Positions 17,107 to 27,780 are shown, numbered from the stretch's first letter. The stretch: 64,000 nt of DNA from Parvibaculaceae bacterium PLY_AMNH_Bact1 (GCA_032881465.1 CP126168.1:3349501-3413500), one strand, 5' to 3'. The notes: generated by a model from the sequence alone, not told the origin. Program-made: numbers and translations.

Positions 17107-18156
17107 CTATCGTGGCATCAGCACCCAATAATCGAGATCCAAAACCACTCCCTCATCATATCCCTTGTCTGCCGGGCCAGGGAATGAAGTGCATGGCAGA
17201 TCCTTCGTTGCGATTGTCCGCAATCGAAGCGCGCCAAGGTCAGATCGCCCGTCCAGCTCAACACTGTCCAGCACTTCTGACCAGGCAAAAACCGTGTCAC
17301 CGCCAAAGCACGGCGCCACATGACGCCCGCCATTAATCGCCGCAATCAGATACGCGTTTCCCAACCCGTTAAAAGTGAGCGCGCGGGCCATAGAGATCAC
17401 ATGCCCGCCATACATAAGCCGGCGTCCGAACCGCCCCTGGCCTTCTGTGAACTGGTTGAAATGCACCTTCGCCGTGTTCTGGTAAAGCCGCGTCGCCATC
17501 ATGTGCTCGGCTTCTTCGATGGTCACCCCATCCACATGATCGATCTTTTCGCCTACCTGATAATCTCCCCACCGATGGGAGGAACCAGATAGTTGAGTGT
17601 CAATATCAGCAAAGCCCGTGGCGGCGGGCAGAATGAAGTGTTTGGGTTCCACAACCTTTGGAAGGGTTGGGACATCTTCTACAGGCGCGGGCGAAGCCTC
17701 ATCCCGTTTTCGAACCATCACCCAGCGCACATAGTCGAGCACATTGTCGCCTGTCTGGTTCGACCCAGTGGACCTCACATAAACGACGCCGGTCTTGCCA
17801 TTCGAGTTTTCTTTGAGCCCAATCACCTTCGATATTGTCGTGATGGTATCTCCAGGGAACACAGGCTTGAGGAAACGGCAATCTGCGTAACCAAGGTTCG
17901 CCACAGCGTTCAAAGAGATATCCGGAACCGTTTTGCCAAACACAAAATGAAAGGCCAGCATATCGTCGACAGGCGCTTGGGCGTACCCGACCTGCTGCGA
18001 AAACGCATCCGACGATTGCAGCGCGAACCGCATAGGAAACAAACTATTATAGACAGCAACATCGCCGGCAGTGATCGTCCGCGGCGTGGCATGGGTCAGA
18101 ACCTGACCGACACTGAAATCCTCAAAAAAGTTTCCCGAACCCGTCTTATCGCTCAT
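17107..18156 (-). CDS. mch: MaoC-type mesaconyl-CoA hydratase
   Basis: A 349-residue double hot-dog dehydratase that closely resembles mesaconyl-C1-CoA hydratase (beta-methylmalyl-CoA dehydratase) of the ethylmalonyl-CoA pathway, which lets acetyl-CoA be assimilated without isocitrate lyase. Signature stretches are FFEDFSVGQVLTHATPRTIT, PVDDMLAFHFVFGKTVPDIS, NAVANLGYADCRF and LDYVRWVMVRKRD. A second domain carries FGRRLMYGGHVIS. A CitE-like enzyme of the same pathway type lies two genes upstream. The direction and spacing suggest mch is the last of a three-gene run. Confidence 0.85.
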   Translation of the reverse strand: MSDKTGSGNFFEDFSVGQVLTHATPRTITAGDVAVYNSLFPMRFALQSSDAFSQQVGYAQAPVDDMLAFHFVFGKTVPDISLNAVANLGYADCRFLKPVFPGDTITTISKVIGLKENSNGKTGVVYVRSTGSNQTGDNVLDYVRWVMVRKRDEASPAPVEDVPTLPKVVEPKHFILPAATGFADIDTQLSGSSHRWGDYQVGEKIDHVDGVTIEEAEHMMATRLYQNTAKVHFNQFTEGQGRFGRRLMYGGHVISMARALTFNGLGNAYLIAAINGGRHVAPCFGGDTVFAWSEVLDSVELDGRSDLGALRLRTIATKDLPCTSFPGPADKGYDEGVVLDLDYWVLMPR

Positions 18157-18260
18157 CGTCGATCTGCCTCTAAACTGCTCACCATTAGGTGCAGCCTATA
18201 TCAGCCTCCAGCGGGCCTGTACACATGCCCCAGCCCATCCTGTTAAGGCATAGGGCAGCG

Positions 18261-18776
18261 CTAGCCCTGTGGTTCGACAAAATCCTCCGGCGAAAACTGC
18301 TGCGCTGCATCCTCATCAATGTAGCGCATGGTGCCCTCTGCCCAGACCCCGATCTTCCCGATAGTAGGGAAGTGCGACATGTCCGTCGGTGTGCGCTCGC
18401 CGCCCATGAGGTAAACCAGATCGGCCTCGCCTGTATTATAGAGCTGATGAACCGCCCCATCGATCGGGAACCCAACATAGTCGCCAGGACGAACCGCAAC
18501 CCGCTCCCCATCAATCTCCATCTCCCCGTTTCCTTCAAGGATGAAGACAAACTCCTCCTGAGCACTGTGAGAATGGGGGACAAAGCTCTCACGGCCAGGT
18601 GGAATGCGTCCGAGCCCAAGCTGCGCGCGCTGCATGCCCACACGGTCTGACAGCGGAACAAATGAAATCGCCGAATTGGGGTTAAGCGGATGCGTGAAAG
18701 AATAGATCTCTGCCGGCTGCAGCTCCGCCGTCCGGATCACATAGTCTTCCGCTGTCGGTTTCTTGGTTTCACCCAT
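18261..18776 (-). CDS. cupin-domain protein
   Basis: A 171-residue single-cupin protein. The metal-binding motifs are HSHSAQEEFVFILEGNGEMEIDG (His, His, Glu) and PGDYVGFPIDGAVHQLYN (second His). MSHFPTIGKIGVW near the end is seen in a subgroup of hypothetical cupins. Metal-binding is likely; the reaction is unknown. It lies between mch and a CitE-like gene on the same strand, so a role in handling a CoA-linked or C4/C5 acid metabolite is possible but unproven. Confidence 0.85.
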   Translation of the reverse strand: MGETKKPTAEDYVIRTAELQPAEIYSFTHPLNPNSAISFVPLSDRVGMQRAQLGLGRIPPGRESFVPHSHSAQEEFVFILEGNGEMEIDGERVAVRPGDYVGFPIDGAVHQLYNTGEADLVYLMGGERTPTDMSHFPTIGKIGVWAEGTMRYIDEDAAQQFSPEDFVEPQG

Positions 18777-18840
18777 GATCGTGCTCCCATCTATCGATGC
18801 CTCATCACACCAAAAGAGAACGTATCATGAACAATCAGAC

Positions 18841-19728
18841 TCAGCCAGTAGCTTCTAACTCGGCAATCGCATCAGCAATGGCAACAACCCGTTCCGCAAT
18901 CTCAGCATGGAGCAGCTCGACCATCTTACCGTCCACCTTGATCACGCCCTTACCCGAGTTCTCCGGCTGCTTGAACGCCTCAATCACCTCACGCGAGAAG
19001 GCAACCTCGTCAGCATCGGGAGAAAAGATCGTATTGCATGGGCCCACCTGGCTTGGATGGATCAACGTCTTTCCATCCAGCCCCAAATCCCGGCCCTGCT
19101 CGCAAATCGCCGAAAAGCCACTCTCGTTCTTAATGTCATTATAGACACCGTCAAGAATGGTGATCCCGTAGGCACGGGCCGCCAACATGCAAAGGCCCAG
19201 CGACGTCACCATAGGCAGCCGGTCTGGTGTATGAGCACAACGCAGCTCTTTGGCAATATCATTAGTGCCCATGACCCAGGTCGTCATGCGCGTCTCAGAC
19301 ACCGCTGCCGCAATTGCTTGTGCCTGCAACATAGCCAAGGGTGTCTCCATCATCGCCCAGAGCTGCATTCCCTCATGCGCCCCTGCTTTATCAAGCAGCG
19401 CCGAGGCAGCGCGGACGTCCTCTGCAGAACTGATCTTCGGAACGAGAATAGCGTCAGGACCCGCAGCGACTGCCGCTTCGATATCTGCCGCACCCCATTC
19501 TGTCGTCAGGGCATTCACTCGAATAATGATCTCCCGCTTCCCATATCCACCTTGTTTGACCGCATCACAAACCTGGGCCCGCGCCTCAGCTTTGGCGTCC
19601 GGCGCCACAGCATCCTCCAGATCAAGAATGAGTGCATCAGCTGGTATCGAGCGTGCCTTCTCCAACGCCCGCGCATTTGATCCCGGCATGTAAAGGACAG
19701 AACGGCGTGGGCGAGCGGCAGAGGTCAT
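18841..19728 (-). CDS. CitE-like CoA ester lyase/thioesterase
   Basis: A 295-residue HpcH/HpaI-CitE family TIM barrel. RSVLYMPGSNARALEKA, LILDLEDAVAPDAK (Glu/Asp metal ligands), IIIRVNALTTEWGAADI, WAMMETPLAMLQA and WVMGTNDIAKEL are diagnostic. The close spacing of GKTLIHPSQ and the GVYNDIKNE stretch look like (3S)-malyl-CoA thioesterase (Mcl2 of Rhodobacter), which releases malate in the ethylmalonyl-CoA pathway; a malyl/beta-methylmalyl-CoA lyase is the alternative. The start has GGAGAA 6 bases upstream. It heads the run toward the cupin and mch. Confidence 0.88.
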   Translation of the reverse strand: MTSAARPRRSVLYMPGSNARALEKARSIPADALILDLEDAVAPDAKAEARAQVCDAVKQGGYGKREIIIRVNALTTEWGAADIEAAVAAGPDAILVPKISSAEDVRAASALLDKAGAHEGMQLWAMMETPLAMLQAQAIAAAVSETRMTTWVMGTNDIAKELRCAHTPDRLPMVTSLGLCMLAARAYGITILDGVYNDIKNESGFSAICEQGRDLGLDGKTLIHPSQVGPCNTIFSPDADEVAFSREVIEAFKQPENSGKGVIKVDGKMVELLHAEIAERVVAIADAIAELEATG

Positions 19729-19949
19729 GAGAAATTCTCCAGACAGAGGGTGGTATGAATTGGGCGCAGACTAGTGAGCTTGGCCGAGAGTGCCAAGTCA
19801 GAACAGGGTCAAACCCCACAATTTATCGATGGGATGGCACAGGGCGCCATATTCAAACCCGTCGCAAAGCCACCCCCAATTAACAATAGTGAAACCCCTG
19901 GTCTGCCAAACTGCCCAGCGGTGGCGATTGATATTCTATGAGGTAGATC

Positions 19950-22475
19950 ATGGATCTCGCATCGTCATTCAGCGCAGTTGCGTCATCGCTGACAGATGGA
20001 TTTGTCACCATTGACAGCAAAGGCATCATTGCCGCTGTGAACCCCGCTGTGGAAGACATTTTCGGCTATAGCAGTCAAGAGCTTCACGGGAAAAACATCT
20101 CGATCCTCATGCCTCCAGACGATGCCGATGCGCATCAGTCCTACATCGACACATCCACTGTTGGCGAAAAGGGCAGAGTGCTTGCAACCAATCGGACACT
20201 GCGTGGCCGTCGAAAAGACGGAACAATCGTTCCGGTGACCGTCACCGTATTCGCCCTCAAAGCGAACACAAAAGAGAAGTTCTATGTCGGCCTCATCACA
20301 GATCAATCCGATGCCGTCGCACTCAGCGAAGAACGTCGCAGAGCGGAACTCCTATACAGCAATATCGATTTGCTGGACGGTGTAGGCCTGTGGCGCATTG
20401 ATGTGAATTCCCGTGCCCTTGAATGGACGGACCAACTCTTCGAAATACATGGCCTCAGCAGAGAGTTTTTTGGCCTTACGATCGACAGCGCGATTGCATG
20501 CTACCACCCAGAAGACCAGAAAAGCGTCGCGGCGAATTTTGCCGCCGCCATTGAAACCGGTCGGAGCTTCTATTTTACAGGTCGCATCATCAGACCCAAT
20601 CAGACCGTCCGCCACATACGCACGACCGGAAAAGCAGCGCATGGGCCCGACGGAACACCCATCGCTGTGTTCGGCACTACGTTGGACATTACTGAACAAC
20701 AGGAACGAGAAAAACGCCTCTCACGCTACAGTCAACAACAAGGCGTCCTTAAGGAGATTCTCTACAAATATTCCCATGGTCAAACGCCCGCAAAATTTTT
20801 CGCGCAGGCCTTCAATTCAATTTCCAACTACCCCTGGAGCTATGCGATTACCGCGCAAGCGCTTCTCCTCAAAAATGCTGGCACCAAGGAGTTCGAAGCA
20901 GCTGCCAACATTGGTTTTGACACAGAGGAAATTGAAGACCTGCAAATCTGTTGCACGGCACCAGAAAGGTCAAATCATCTGGACAGTTTTATACTCGTTC
21001 CGCTTCTTCACAATACTAAAACACTGGGCTACCTGGCCTTTAGGCGAAGCCTTCAAACCAACGCGGGCAATGCTTGTACAGCGCAGGAAGAAAACTTCCT
21101 CTCTGCCATCGCCGACATTCTTGCCATTTGCCTCATCGATATCAACAAACAGGAAACGATTGCGGATCAAAACTCAGAGCTGAAAGCAGAAATCGTAAAA
21201 GTTCAGAAACTCAGCAAGCAGTTCGAAAAGCAAGCTCAGTCACTTCAAATCCTGTCGGACGAGTTGGAGGTCGCAAAAGAAAAGGCGGAGACCGCCAGCG
21301 AAACCAAATCAGCCTTCCTCGCAAACATGAGCCACGAGATGCGCACACCCCTAAATGGTGTTCTTGGCATGCTGTCGGTGCTTGAAATGTCATCGTTAGA
21401 TGACGAGCAAGTCGAGTGCATTGATCTTGCAAAACAAGCGGCCTACGCAGCGCTCGAACTCATGAATGACCTGCTGGATCTCTCGCAGCTTGCAGCAGGC
21501 AAGCTCTCCATCACGCCGGAGGAGTTTCGTCTGGAAGATCTTATCACGCGCCTGGAAACCATGTTGGGGCCCAAGGCCAAAGGAAAGGATCTCGACCTCC
21601 TTATTGAAAATGATCTCGGCCAGGCGACCATCGATGGCGACGCACTTCGATTACAACAGATCCTCATCAACCTTGGCGACAACGCCATAAAGTTCACCGA
21701 ACAAGGAAGTGTGAAGATCGAATTTTCACAAACACCTGAGCAAGGTGACCTGTGCATTACCGTTACCGATACTGGCGCGGGTATGACACCTGATCAGCTG
21801 GACCGAATTTTTGACCGTTTCGAGCAGGTAGATCCCTCCTCAACCCGCAAGCAAGAAGGTGTTGGACTTGGACTGGCAATCTGTCAAAACCTGGCAGAGT
21901 TGATGCAAGGTGAGATCATGGTGACGTCGGAAAAGGGCGTCGGCACCCACTTTACAGTAACGCTCCCGCTTCCTGTCTCGCAATCAACGGGCGCCGAACA
22001 GAAAAACCGCGCAGCACCCAAACCCACTGTTCGCGAAGGGCTCAAAATTCTCGCGGCGGAAGACAACATCGTCAATCAGGAGCTCTTGCGACGCTTGAGC
22101 AAAATTCTTGAGATAGACCTCACCATCGTCAACAACGGTGCCGAAGCAGTGGACGCAGTCGAAGCGCAGGATTTTGACTTGGTCTTGATGGACGTACATA
22201 TGCCCATCATGGATGGTGTCAGCGCATCGAAAACCATTCGCGCAGCTGGCTCTTCCATTCCCATTGTCGCCGTTACCGCCGATGTAATGGACAAGGACAG
22301 GAAGCGTTTCGAAAACGCGGGCATGCAGGGCTATGTCAGCAAGCCCTATGAAATTGGCGCCCTGCTCTGCGAAATTGAGCGCATGCTAGATCTGACGAAC
22401 CACCAACAGTCTGACTTGGAAGAAGTCACGCAGCAGCGGACTGAACTATTCGATCACGCGGCAAACGCAACGTGA
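19950..22475 (+). CDS. PAS-PAS hybrid histidine kinase
   Basis: An 841-residue soluble hybrid sensor kinase with no membrane helix. PAS domain 1 spans about 10-120 ([20 protein letters not shown]), PAS 2 about 130-250 and a GAF-like stretch about 265-400. A coiled coil (400-455) leads to HisKA with His462 in [12 protein letters not shown], and an HATPase follows (N-box [10 protein letters not shown]-boxes DTGAGM and GVGLGLAI). The receiver domain (about 698-815) has phospho-acceptor Asp748 in [13 protein letters not shown]. The signal is cytosolic and unknown; the output likely goes through a phosphotransferase encoded elsewhere. GAGG precedes the ATG. Its 3' end overlaps the converging Amt-kinase gene by 50 bp. 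Confidence 0.95.
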   Translation: MDLASSFSAVASSLTDGFVTIDSKGIIAAVNPAVEDIFGYSSQELHGKNISILMPPDDADAHQSYIDTSTVGEKGRVLATNRTLRGRRKDGTIVPVTVTVFALKANTKEKFYVGLITDQSDAVALSEERRRAELLYSNIDLLDGVGLWRIDVNSRALEWTDQLFEIHGLSREFFGLTIDSAIACYHPEDQKSVAANFAAAIETGRSFYFTGRIIRPNQTVRHIRTTGKAAHGPDGTPIAVFGTTLDITEQQEREKRLSRYSQQQGVLKEILYKYSHGQTPAKFFAQAFNSISNYPWSYAITAQALLLKNAGTKEFEAAANIGFDTEEIEDLQICCTAPERSNHLDSFILVPLLHNTKTLGYLAFRRSLQTNAGNACTAQEENFLSAIADILAICLIDINKQETIADQNSELKAEIVKVQKLSKQFEKQAQSLQILSDELEVAKEKAETASETKSAFLANMSHEMRTPLNGVLGMLSVLEMSSLDDEQVECIDLAKQAAYAALELMNDLLDLSQLAAGKLSITPEEFRLEDLITRLETMLGPKAKGKDLDLLIENDLGQATIDGDALRLQQILINLGDNAIKFTEQGSVKIEFSQTPEQGDLCITVTDTGAGMTPDQLDRIFDRFEQVDPSSTRKQEGVGLGLAICQNLAELMQGEIMVTSEKGVGTHFTVTLPLPVSQSTGAEQKNRAAPKPTVREGLKILAAEDNIVNQELLRRLSKILEIDLTIVNNGAEAVDAVEAQDFDLVLMDVHMPIMDGVSASKTIRAAGSSIPIVAVTADVMDKDRKRFENAGMQGYVSKPYEIGALLCEIERMLDLTNHQQSDLEEVTQQRTELFDHAANAT

Positions 22476-24558
22476 TTGTAGTCCCCTCGCCGGGCACTGA
22501 ATTGATCACAAAGGTGGCATCATGCAAGCGTGCAAGGGCGACGGTAAGCGGAAGGCCAAGCCCTGTTCCCTCAGCCGAATAGACTGTTTCGTCCGTCGAT
22601 ATCTGCCTGAAGGGTTCAAGCGCTTTTGACATATCATCTTTCGCGATACCGATCCCAGTGTCGCTCACTTGTAGCGCCACCCGACCATCAGGTTCAACAA
22701 AGGCTGACAGGCGCACGGTACCCTTCTCCGGTGTAAACTTAACAGCATTCGAGACAAGATTGAGCACCATCTGTCGCATAGCACGCTTGTCTGCGATGAC
22801 CGGTGGAACGCCTGGCGCGACGGAAACCTCAAAGGCAATCAACTCTTCATCGGCACGGTGACGGATCATAGAGGCGCAGGAATCAAAGAGACTCCTAAGA
22901 TCCAGTTCGTCTTCATCCAACTCAAACCGGTTCGCCTCAATTTTTGACAGGTCCAGAATATCGTTGATCAAGCTCAGCAAATGGCGGCTGGAGCTATGAA
23001 TATCATCAACATACTCTTTATATTGCTCGTTCTCCAGCGCGCCAAAAAGCTCCTTATTGATGATCTCCGAAAACCCAATAATGGCATTAAGCGGCGTCCG
23101 CAGCTCATGACTCATATTCGCCAGAAACTCTGATTTGGAGGCATTGGCGAGTTCCGCCTTGTCACGCGCATCTATGACCTGCGCGATAGCAGTATCGTTC
23201 GCCAGTACTTGCTGTGTAAATCGGTCGAGGACTTTATTGTAGCGCACCGCAATCTCACCAGCTTCGGTGAAATTTTCTACTGGGACGTGATTTGAAAAAT
23301 CACCCCGTCTGCTTTGGTCTTCCATCACATTCAAAAGACTGAGCAATGCTGAGCTAGCACCATGCTCCGACACATTGAGCCCTTCTCGTTCCGCCCGTGA
23401 GCTCACCCGCAAAGGAACAAACGCATCGATAAAGGCCAGCGCAGAAAACGAAACACCAAATGCGTAGGCGCCGATAGCAGCGATACCCAGCAACTGAACA
23501 CCCAACTGGTCGGTCCGAGCAACGCCTTCGCCAAAGAAGGAGGTATCTGCAAATAGGCTGACAGCAATGGTGCCCCAGATACCAGCAGCAAGATGAACCG
23601 GCACCGCGCCGACAGCATCGTCAACTTCCCAAATATCAAGTTGGACAGTTGCGGCAAAACACACAACCCCTCCGATCGCCCCAATCAACACCGCGTCTGA
23701 AACGGCAACCATGTTTGCCGATGCGGTGATTGCCACCAGACCCGCAAGGACACCATTAAGCACCGCATTGGGGTGAGGTCGGCCATGCTTGAGCCATGTA
23801 AGCAAGATCGCAGCGCCGCCCCCGGCGGCGGCAGCGAGCAGCGTGTTTACCAGAACAAGAGGAACCGACCCATCGAACGCGAGCGTCGACCCACCGTTGA
23901 AACCAAACCACCCGATAAAGATGAGAAACATACCCAGCGCAGCCATTGGCATATTGTGGGGCTCGATCTCTCTGCCCTCGGATCCAAAACGGCCCAGGCG
24001 GGGCCCGAGAACCAGCACCGCCGCAAGCGCGACCCAGCCACCGACGGAATGCACAACAGTGGACCCGGCAAAATCGATAAAACCCAATGCCTCCAGCCAG
24101 CCTTGCGTCTCTGTATTGAGAAGGCTCGCCCACGCCCAGTGGCCGGTAACGGGGTAGATGATCGCCGCAAGCAAAACAGAGGCAATGATGAAACTGCGAA
24201 AGGACATGCGCTCAGCAACAGCACCAGAGAAGATCGTCACGGCAGTGCTGCAAAAGGCAAGCTGAAAGAAGAAGAAGGCGATCAACCAGACATCATTCGC
24301 TGTTGCATTAAAACCAACGCTTGGAAAGAAGCCGCTCGCACCGATGACACCATTATTCGACGCCCCAAACATAAGGCCGAAGCCCACGGCCCAGAACAGA
24401 AGGCTCGCAATGCAAAAGTCACTGATATTTTTCAGCGCAACATTGATCGAGTTTTTCGCGCGCACGAGGCCCGTCTCTAAGCAGATAAATCCCGCCTGCA
24501 TAAGCAGGACCAACACGGTGCAGATAACGACCCAGCCAGCATCAATTGTCAGCGGCAT
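22426..24558 (-). CDS. ammonium transporter-histidine kinase fusion
   Basis: A 710-residue protein with an N-terminal Amt/Rh channel domain (about 1-385, eleven membrane helices), a linker (390-460) and a kinase (HisKA about 475-540 with His484 in [12 protein letters not shown], HATPase 560-700 with [23 protein letters not shown]). The channel retains the twin pore histidines His170 ([13 protein letters not shown]) and His322 ([11 protein letters not shown]), plus Phe102 and Phe220. It is therefore probably an ammonium sensor that may still conduct. The ATG at 24558 has GAGGG 8 bases upstream. No GlnK gene or free response regulator is adjacent. Confidence 0.95.
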   Translation of the reverse strand: MPLTIDAGWVVICTVLVLLMQAGFICLETGLVRAKNSINVALKNISDFCIASLLFWAVGFGLMFGASNNGVIGASGFFPSVGFNATANDVWLIAFFFFQLAFCSTAVTIFSGAVAERMSFRSFIIASVLLAAIIYPVTGHWAWASLLNTETQGWLEALGFIDFAGSTVVHSVGGWVALAAVLVLGPRLGRFGSEGREIEPHNMPMAALGMFLIFIGWFGFNGGSTLAFDGSVPLVLVNTLLAAAAGGGAAILLTWLKHGRPHPNAVLNGVLAGLVAITASANMVAVSDAVLIGAIGGVVCFAATVQLDIWEVDDAVGAVPVHLAAGIWGTIAVSLFADTSFFGEGVARTDQLGVQLLGIAAIGAYAFGVSFSALAFIDAFVPLRVSSRAEREGLNVSEHGASSALLSLLNVMEDQSRRGDFSNHVPVENFTEAGEIAVRYNKVLDRFTQQVLANDTAIAQVIDARDKAELANASKSEFLANMSHELRTPLNAIIGFSEIINKELFGALENEQYKEYVDDIHSSSRHLLSLINDILDLSKIEANRFELDEDELDLRSLFDSCASMIRHRADEELIAFEVSVAPGVPPVIADKRAMRQMVLNLVSNAVKFTPEKGTVRLSAFVEPDGRVALQVSDTGIGIAKDDMSKALEPFRQISTDETVYSAEGTGLGLPLTVALARLHDATFVINSVPGEGTTITLRLPRDRIVQSAAA

Positions 24559-24689
24559 ACTCAACCCTCTAGCAACACAGGACGCCATAATTCAGCGTCG
24601 CGAAACACGAGGGGAGGATCACCTTCGAAGCGTTAAGGGCATGAAAATGAACATCTCAATTTGCGAGAATGTTGCGATGCAAACACAGA

Positions 24690-24727
24690 AAATCAAAAGG
24701 GCCCCAGCCGTTTCTTGCCAGAGCCCT
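24690..24727 (-). terminator. terminator after asd
   Basis: An 11-bp stem with G-T pairs (24698-24708 with 24717-24727) is followed on the minus strand by TTTTGATTTT, just past the asd stop. Confidence 0.7.
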
Positions 24728-24750
24728 AACGATTGAATTGTCTTTAGGCG

Positions 24751-25776
24751 TTATGCCGCTTTTTTGATCAGCCCGCGCTCAAGCAGCAGCTCCGCAATCT
24801 GGATGGCGTTGAGCGCAGCACCCTTACGCAGATTGTCTGACACACACCAAAGGCTGAGGCCATTTTCAAGCGTCGGGTCAACACGAATGCGGCTGACAAA
24901 CACAGCGAAATCACCAACGCAATCTACCGGTGTGATGTAACCGCCGTCCTCACGCTTATCGATCACCAACACACCAGGTGCTTCCCGCAAAATCTCACGC
25001 GCCTGAACATCATCGATTTCGTTTTCGAACTCGATGTTCACGGCTTCAGAATGCCCCACAAAGACCGGCACCCGAGCAACCGTCACGGAGACTTTGATTT
25101 TGGGGTCCAGGATCTTCTTGGTCTCAATAACCATCTTCCACTCTTCGGTGGTGCCGCCATCTTCCATGAAGTCGCCGCCATGAGGAATGACATTGAACGC
25201 GATCTGCGCGGGATAAACTTCCTTGACGATGGGGTCGTTCACGAAGATCGCCCGCGTCTGATTAAAAAGCTCATCCATCGCGTCCTTGCCCGTACCGGAC
25301 ACTGACTGATAGGTCGAAACAACAATCCGCTTAATTTGCGCTGCATCATGCAAAGGTTTCAACGCCACCATCAACTGCATTGTCGAACAATTGGGATTGG
25401 CAATAATGTTCTTGTTCGAGAACATGTCGATATCTTCCGGGTTCACCTCCGGAACGATAAGCGGCACATCAGGATCTGTCCGCCACTTGGACGAATTGTC
25501 TATCACCACGCAGCCCTTGGCGGCGATCTTTGGCGACCATTCGCCGGACACCGTGCCCCCAGCTGACATCAGGCAGATATCAGTACCGGTGAAGTCATAG
25601 TTCTCAAGCGCCTGGCATTTCAAAGTTCGATCACCAAAGGAGACTTCTTTGCCCTGGCTGCGACGGGACGCAAGCGCCACCACTTCTGTCGCCGGGAACT
25701 TCCGCTCGTCCAGAATGTTCAGCAATTCATGGCCCACATTTCCCGTGGCACCAACGATGGCGATTTTCAAACCCAT
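24751..25776 (-). CDS. asd: aspartate-semialdehyde dehydrogenase
   Basis: Asd reduces aspartyl phosphate to aspartate semialdehyde with NADPH, the branch point to lysine/diaminopimelate, threonine and methionine. The 341-residue protein shows the Rossmann start IAIVGATGNVGHELL, the catalytic Cys in IIANPNCSTMQ and the general-base His in NVIPHGG..MEDGGTTEEWKM, where GGTTEEWK marks the Gram-negative-type subfamily. AAGGAGAAG precedes the ATG. It follows leuB after a 160-bp gap holding repeat B copy 1, and ends at a terminator. Confidence 0.97.
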   Translation of the reverse strand: MGLKIAIVGATGNVGHELLNILDERKFPATEVVALASRRSQGKEVSFGDRTLKCQALENYDFTGTDICLMSAGGTVSGEWSPKIAAKGCVVIDNSSKWRTDPDVPLIVPEVNPEDIDMFSNKNIIANPNCSTMQLMVALKPLHDAAQIKRIVVSTYQSVSGTGKDAMDELFNQTRAIFVNDPIVKEVYPAQIAFNVIPHGGDFMEDGGTTEEWKMVIETKKILDPKIKVSVTVARVPVFVGHSEAVNIEFENEIDDVQAREILREAPGVLVIDKREDGGYITPVDCVGDFAVFVSRIRVDPTLENGLSLWCVSDNLRKGAALNAIQIAELLLERGLIKKAA

Positions 25777-25884
25777 CTTACTTCTCCTTGAGCCAACTCG
25801 CCCTGTAGTGACGGCAAGTTCTCTTCTTCGGATGACCGCCTGATGCGGTCATGTCCGGGCAACAGGTAGTCGGTTAAACTCTGG

Positions 25885-25935
25885 CAAGCGTTTCCAGAAA
25901 AAGTGTAGGGCGGTTTTTCGTCCGGAAACGCGACA
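25885..25935. repeat. dispersed palindromic repeat B, copy 1
   Basis: About 51 bp bounded by inverted arms GCGTTTCC and GGAAACGC, ending CGTCCGGAAACGCGACA, between leuB and asd. Copy 2 is at 41839-41887 and a half copy at 52151-52166. I recall very similar intergenic elements in Hyphomicrobiales. Confidence 0.75.
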
Positions 25936-25938
25936 TAA

Positions 25939-27045
25939 TTAGGAGGTCCGTTTGGTGAGTGCCGCAAGAATTGCGTCGCCCATTTCAACGGTGCCAACCT
26001 GTTTCATTCCCGGCTGCATGATGTCGCCAGTGCGCAAGCCGTCAGCGAGCACATCTTCCACAGCGCCTTCCAACAGATCTGCATCGGCGCCGAGATCGAA
26101 CGTGTAGCGAAGCGCCATCGCAAACGAGAGAACCGTCGCAATCGGGTTCGCAAGACCCTGACCGGAAATGTCCGGTGCGGAGCCATGCACGGGTTCGTAC
26201 ATGGCGCACGCTTTGCCGTTTTCATCTTTCGCACCGAGAGACGCAGACGGTAGCATGCCGAGCGACCCGGTGAGCATCGCAGCAACGTCCGACAACATGT
26301 CGCCGAACAGATTGTCAGTGACAATCACGTCAAACTGCTTCGGGTTTTTCACAAGCTGCATGCCGCAATTGTCCGCGAGCATGTGCTCAAGCTTCACATC
26401 CGGGAATTCTTCCGCGCCAAGCTTCACCATCTCCTGATACCAAAAGAGGCCGGACTGCATCACATTGCGCTTCTCAACGGACATGACGCGATTGTCGCGC
26501 TTCTTTGCCAGATCAAAAGCGACCCGGCCGATACGCTGAATTTCATGCGTGTCATAAACCTGCATGTCATAGCCACGGCGTTCGCCGTTCGGCAGATCAT
26601 CAATGCCTTTAGGTTCACCGAAATACACACCGCCAGTCAGCTCGCGCACGATCATGATGTCGAGCCCCTGAACGAGCTCAGTCTTAAGCGACGAAGCTTC
26701 AGCCAGCGCCGGGAAACAAATGGCAGGCCGCAGGTTGGCGAAGAGACCGAGATCTTTCCGCAGACGCAGGAGACCGGCTTCTGGGCGCACCTCAAACGGC
26801 ACGTCATCCCACTTAGGTCCACCCACAGCGCCGAGCATGACCGCATCGGCAGCTTTCGCCTTCTCGACCGTCTCATCTGTCACGGCGACACCATGGGCGT
26901 CATAACAGGAGCCACCCACGAGCTCATTCTCAACGACCCCGTCAAAGTCCCGGTTCTCGTTAAACCAGGAAATGACGCGCTCAACTTCGCCCATCACTTC
27001 AGGACCAATGCCGTCACCGGCAACTATGAGAATATTTCTGCTCAT
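25939..27045 (-). CDS. leuB: 3-isopropylmalate dehydrogenase
   Basis: LeuB oxidises and decarboxylates 3-isopropylmalate to 2-oxoisocaproate with NAD, in leucine synthesis. The 368-residue protein has [13 protein letters not shown] at the start, [27 protein letters not shown] with the catalytic Tyr/Lys context, and the metal-binding [32 protein letters not shown] is the dimer/NAD motif. It is separated from leuCD by a small membrane-protein gene and repeat A. Confidence 0.98.
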   Translation of the reverse strand: MSRNILIVAGDGIGPEVMGEVERVISWFNENRDFDGVVENELVGGSCYDAHGVAVTDETVEKAKAADAVMLGAVGGPKWDDVPFEVRPEAGLLRLRKDLGLFANLRPAICFPALAEASSLKTELVQGLDIMIVRELTGGVYFGEPKGIDDLPNGERRGYDMQVYDTHEIQRIGRVAFDLAKKRDNRVMSVEKRNVMQSGLFWYQEMVKLGAEEFPDVKLEHMLADNCGMQLVKNPKQFDVIVTDNLFGDMLSDVAAMLTGSLGMLPSASLGAKDENGKACAMYEPVHGSAPDISGQGLANPIATVLSFAMALRYTFDLGADADLLEGAVEDVLADGLRTGDIMQPGMKQVGTVEMGDAILAALTKRTS

Positions 27046-27240
27046 GGCTCAACTAAACCTTTGAATTTATTTGCATTTATGGAGTTCATAGCCCCATCGC
27101 CGCTCAAACCCATATCGAGCGCGGAAGGTCCTTTTCCTCATCAAATGCGGAATTTCCGAGGGTCTTACCGCCTTTTCGGGGTTCTGTCACCCTTCAGGGC
27201 CTGGATTCACAGGAATCCTGGTTGAATTAGGCGTGAGTGT

Positions 27241-27528
27241 CTACTTGCTCGCCGGAGGTCTGGGAGGCTTGTCGTCACCCCGGCCGAAGATATAGCCCGC
27301 GACACCGCCCAGCAGCGTCGCGATGACCTCCGTCGGCATCTCGCTACTCACCACCAGCAACATCAAAATGGTGGGCAACAGCAGAACAAGACCCAGGCCT
27401 TGCAGATTATAGGGCCCAAGGCCCTTGGCCTTGATCCGCTCTGCCATGATGCGAAGCCCAAACCAGCCCATCATCAGCGCCAGCCCTGAGGCAGCAATCG
27501 TTGCGATCAGCTTTGCGTCGAGTTCCAT
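27241..27528 (-). CDS. small two-helix membrane protein
   Basis: A 95-residue hypothetical protein with two membrane segments (about 6-27 and 44-62) and a short glycine-rich third hydrophobic patch (LLGGVAGYIFGRG), ending in a Pro/Lys-rich cytoplasmic tail. A GGGAGG ribosome site supports the ATG at 27528; the frame extends to 27591 without support. It interrupts the leuCD-leuB run but shows no link to leucine synthesis. Family not recognised. Confidence 0.65.
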   Translation of the reverse strand: MELDAKLIATIAASGLALMMGWFGLRIMAERIKAKGLGPYNLQGLGLVLLLPTILMLLVVSSEMPTEVIATLLGGVAGYIFGRGDDKPPRPPASK

Positions 27529-27596
27529 GAGAGCCTCCCATCCCAATAGGAAGGATAAGCGTAGCGTTTCACGCGCAAACGCGAAACCCATCCACC

Positions 27597-27692
27597 TGCG
27601 TCATTGCCGGACTTGTTCCGGCAATCCAGGAGCGAACTCGCTCGGCCCGCATTTCCTTGCCCTGGATCCCCGGGACAAGCCCGGGGATGACA
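27597..27692 (-). repeat. dispersed palindromic repeat A, copy 2
   Basis: The inverted counterpart of 10037-10131. Reading the minus strand, CCCCGGGCTTGTCCCGGGG and TTGCCGGAACAAGTCCGGCA flank the shared spacer CCAGGGCAAGGAAATGC; the rest of the spacer differs between copies. It lies between leuD and the small membrane protein gene. Confidence 0.85.
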
Positions 27693-27720
27693 GCTGGAGA
27701 AAAAGGGGATTGGCACACAA

Positions 27721-27752
27721 CAAAAATCCCCGGAAGCGAGGCCACCGGGGAT
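27721..27752 (-). terminator. terminator after leuD
   Basis: ATCCCCGG pairs with CCGGGGAT (27726-27752), followed on the minus strand by TTTTTG. It lies about 30 bases beyond the leuD stop. Confidence 0.85.
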
Positions 27753-27780
27753 CAATGTGTTCTCAGAATGAAGTGAGTGC

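Noticed and set aside
23773-24480. 235-residue plus-strand frame inside the Amt domain
   Set aside because: Antisense to a well-conserved membrane domain; composition reflects the opposite strand.
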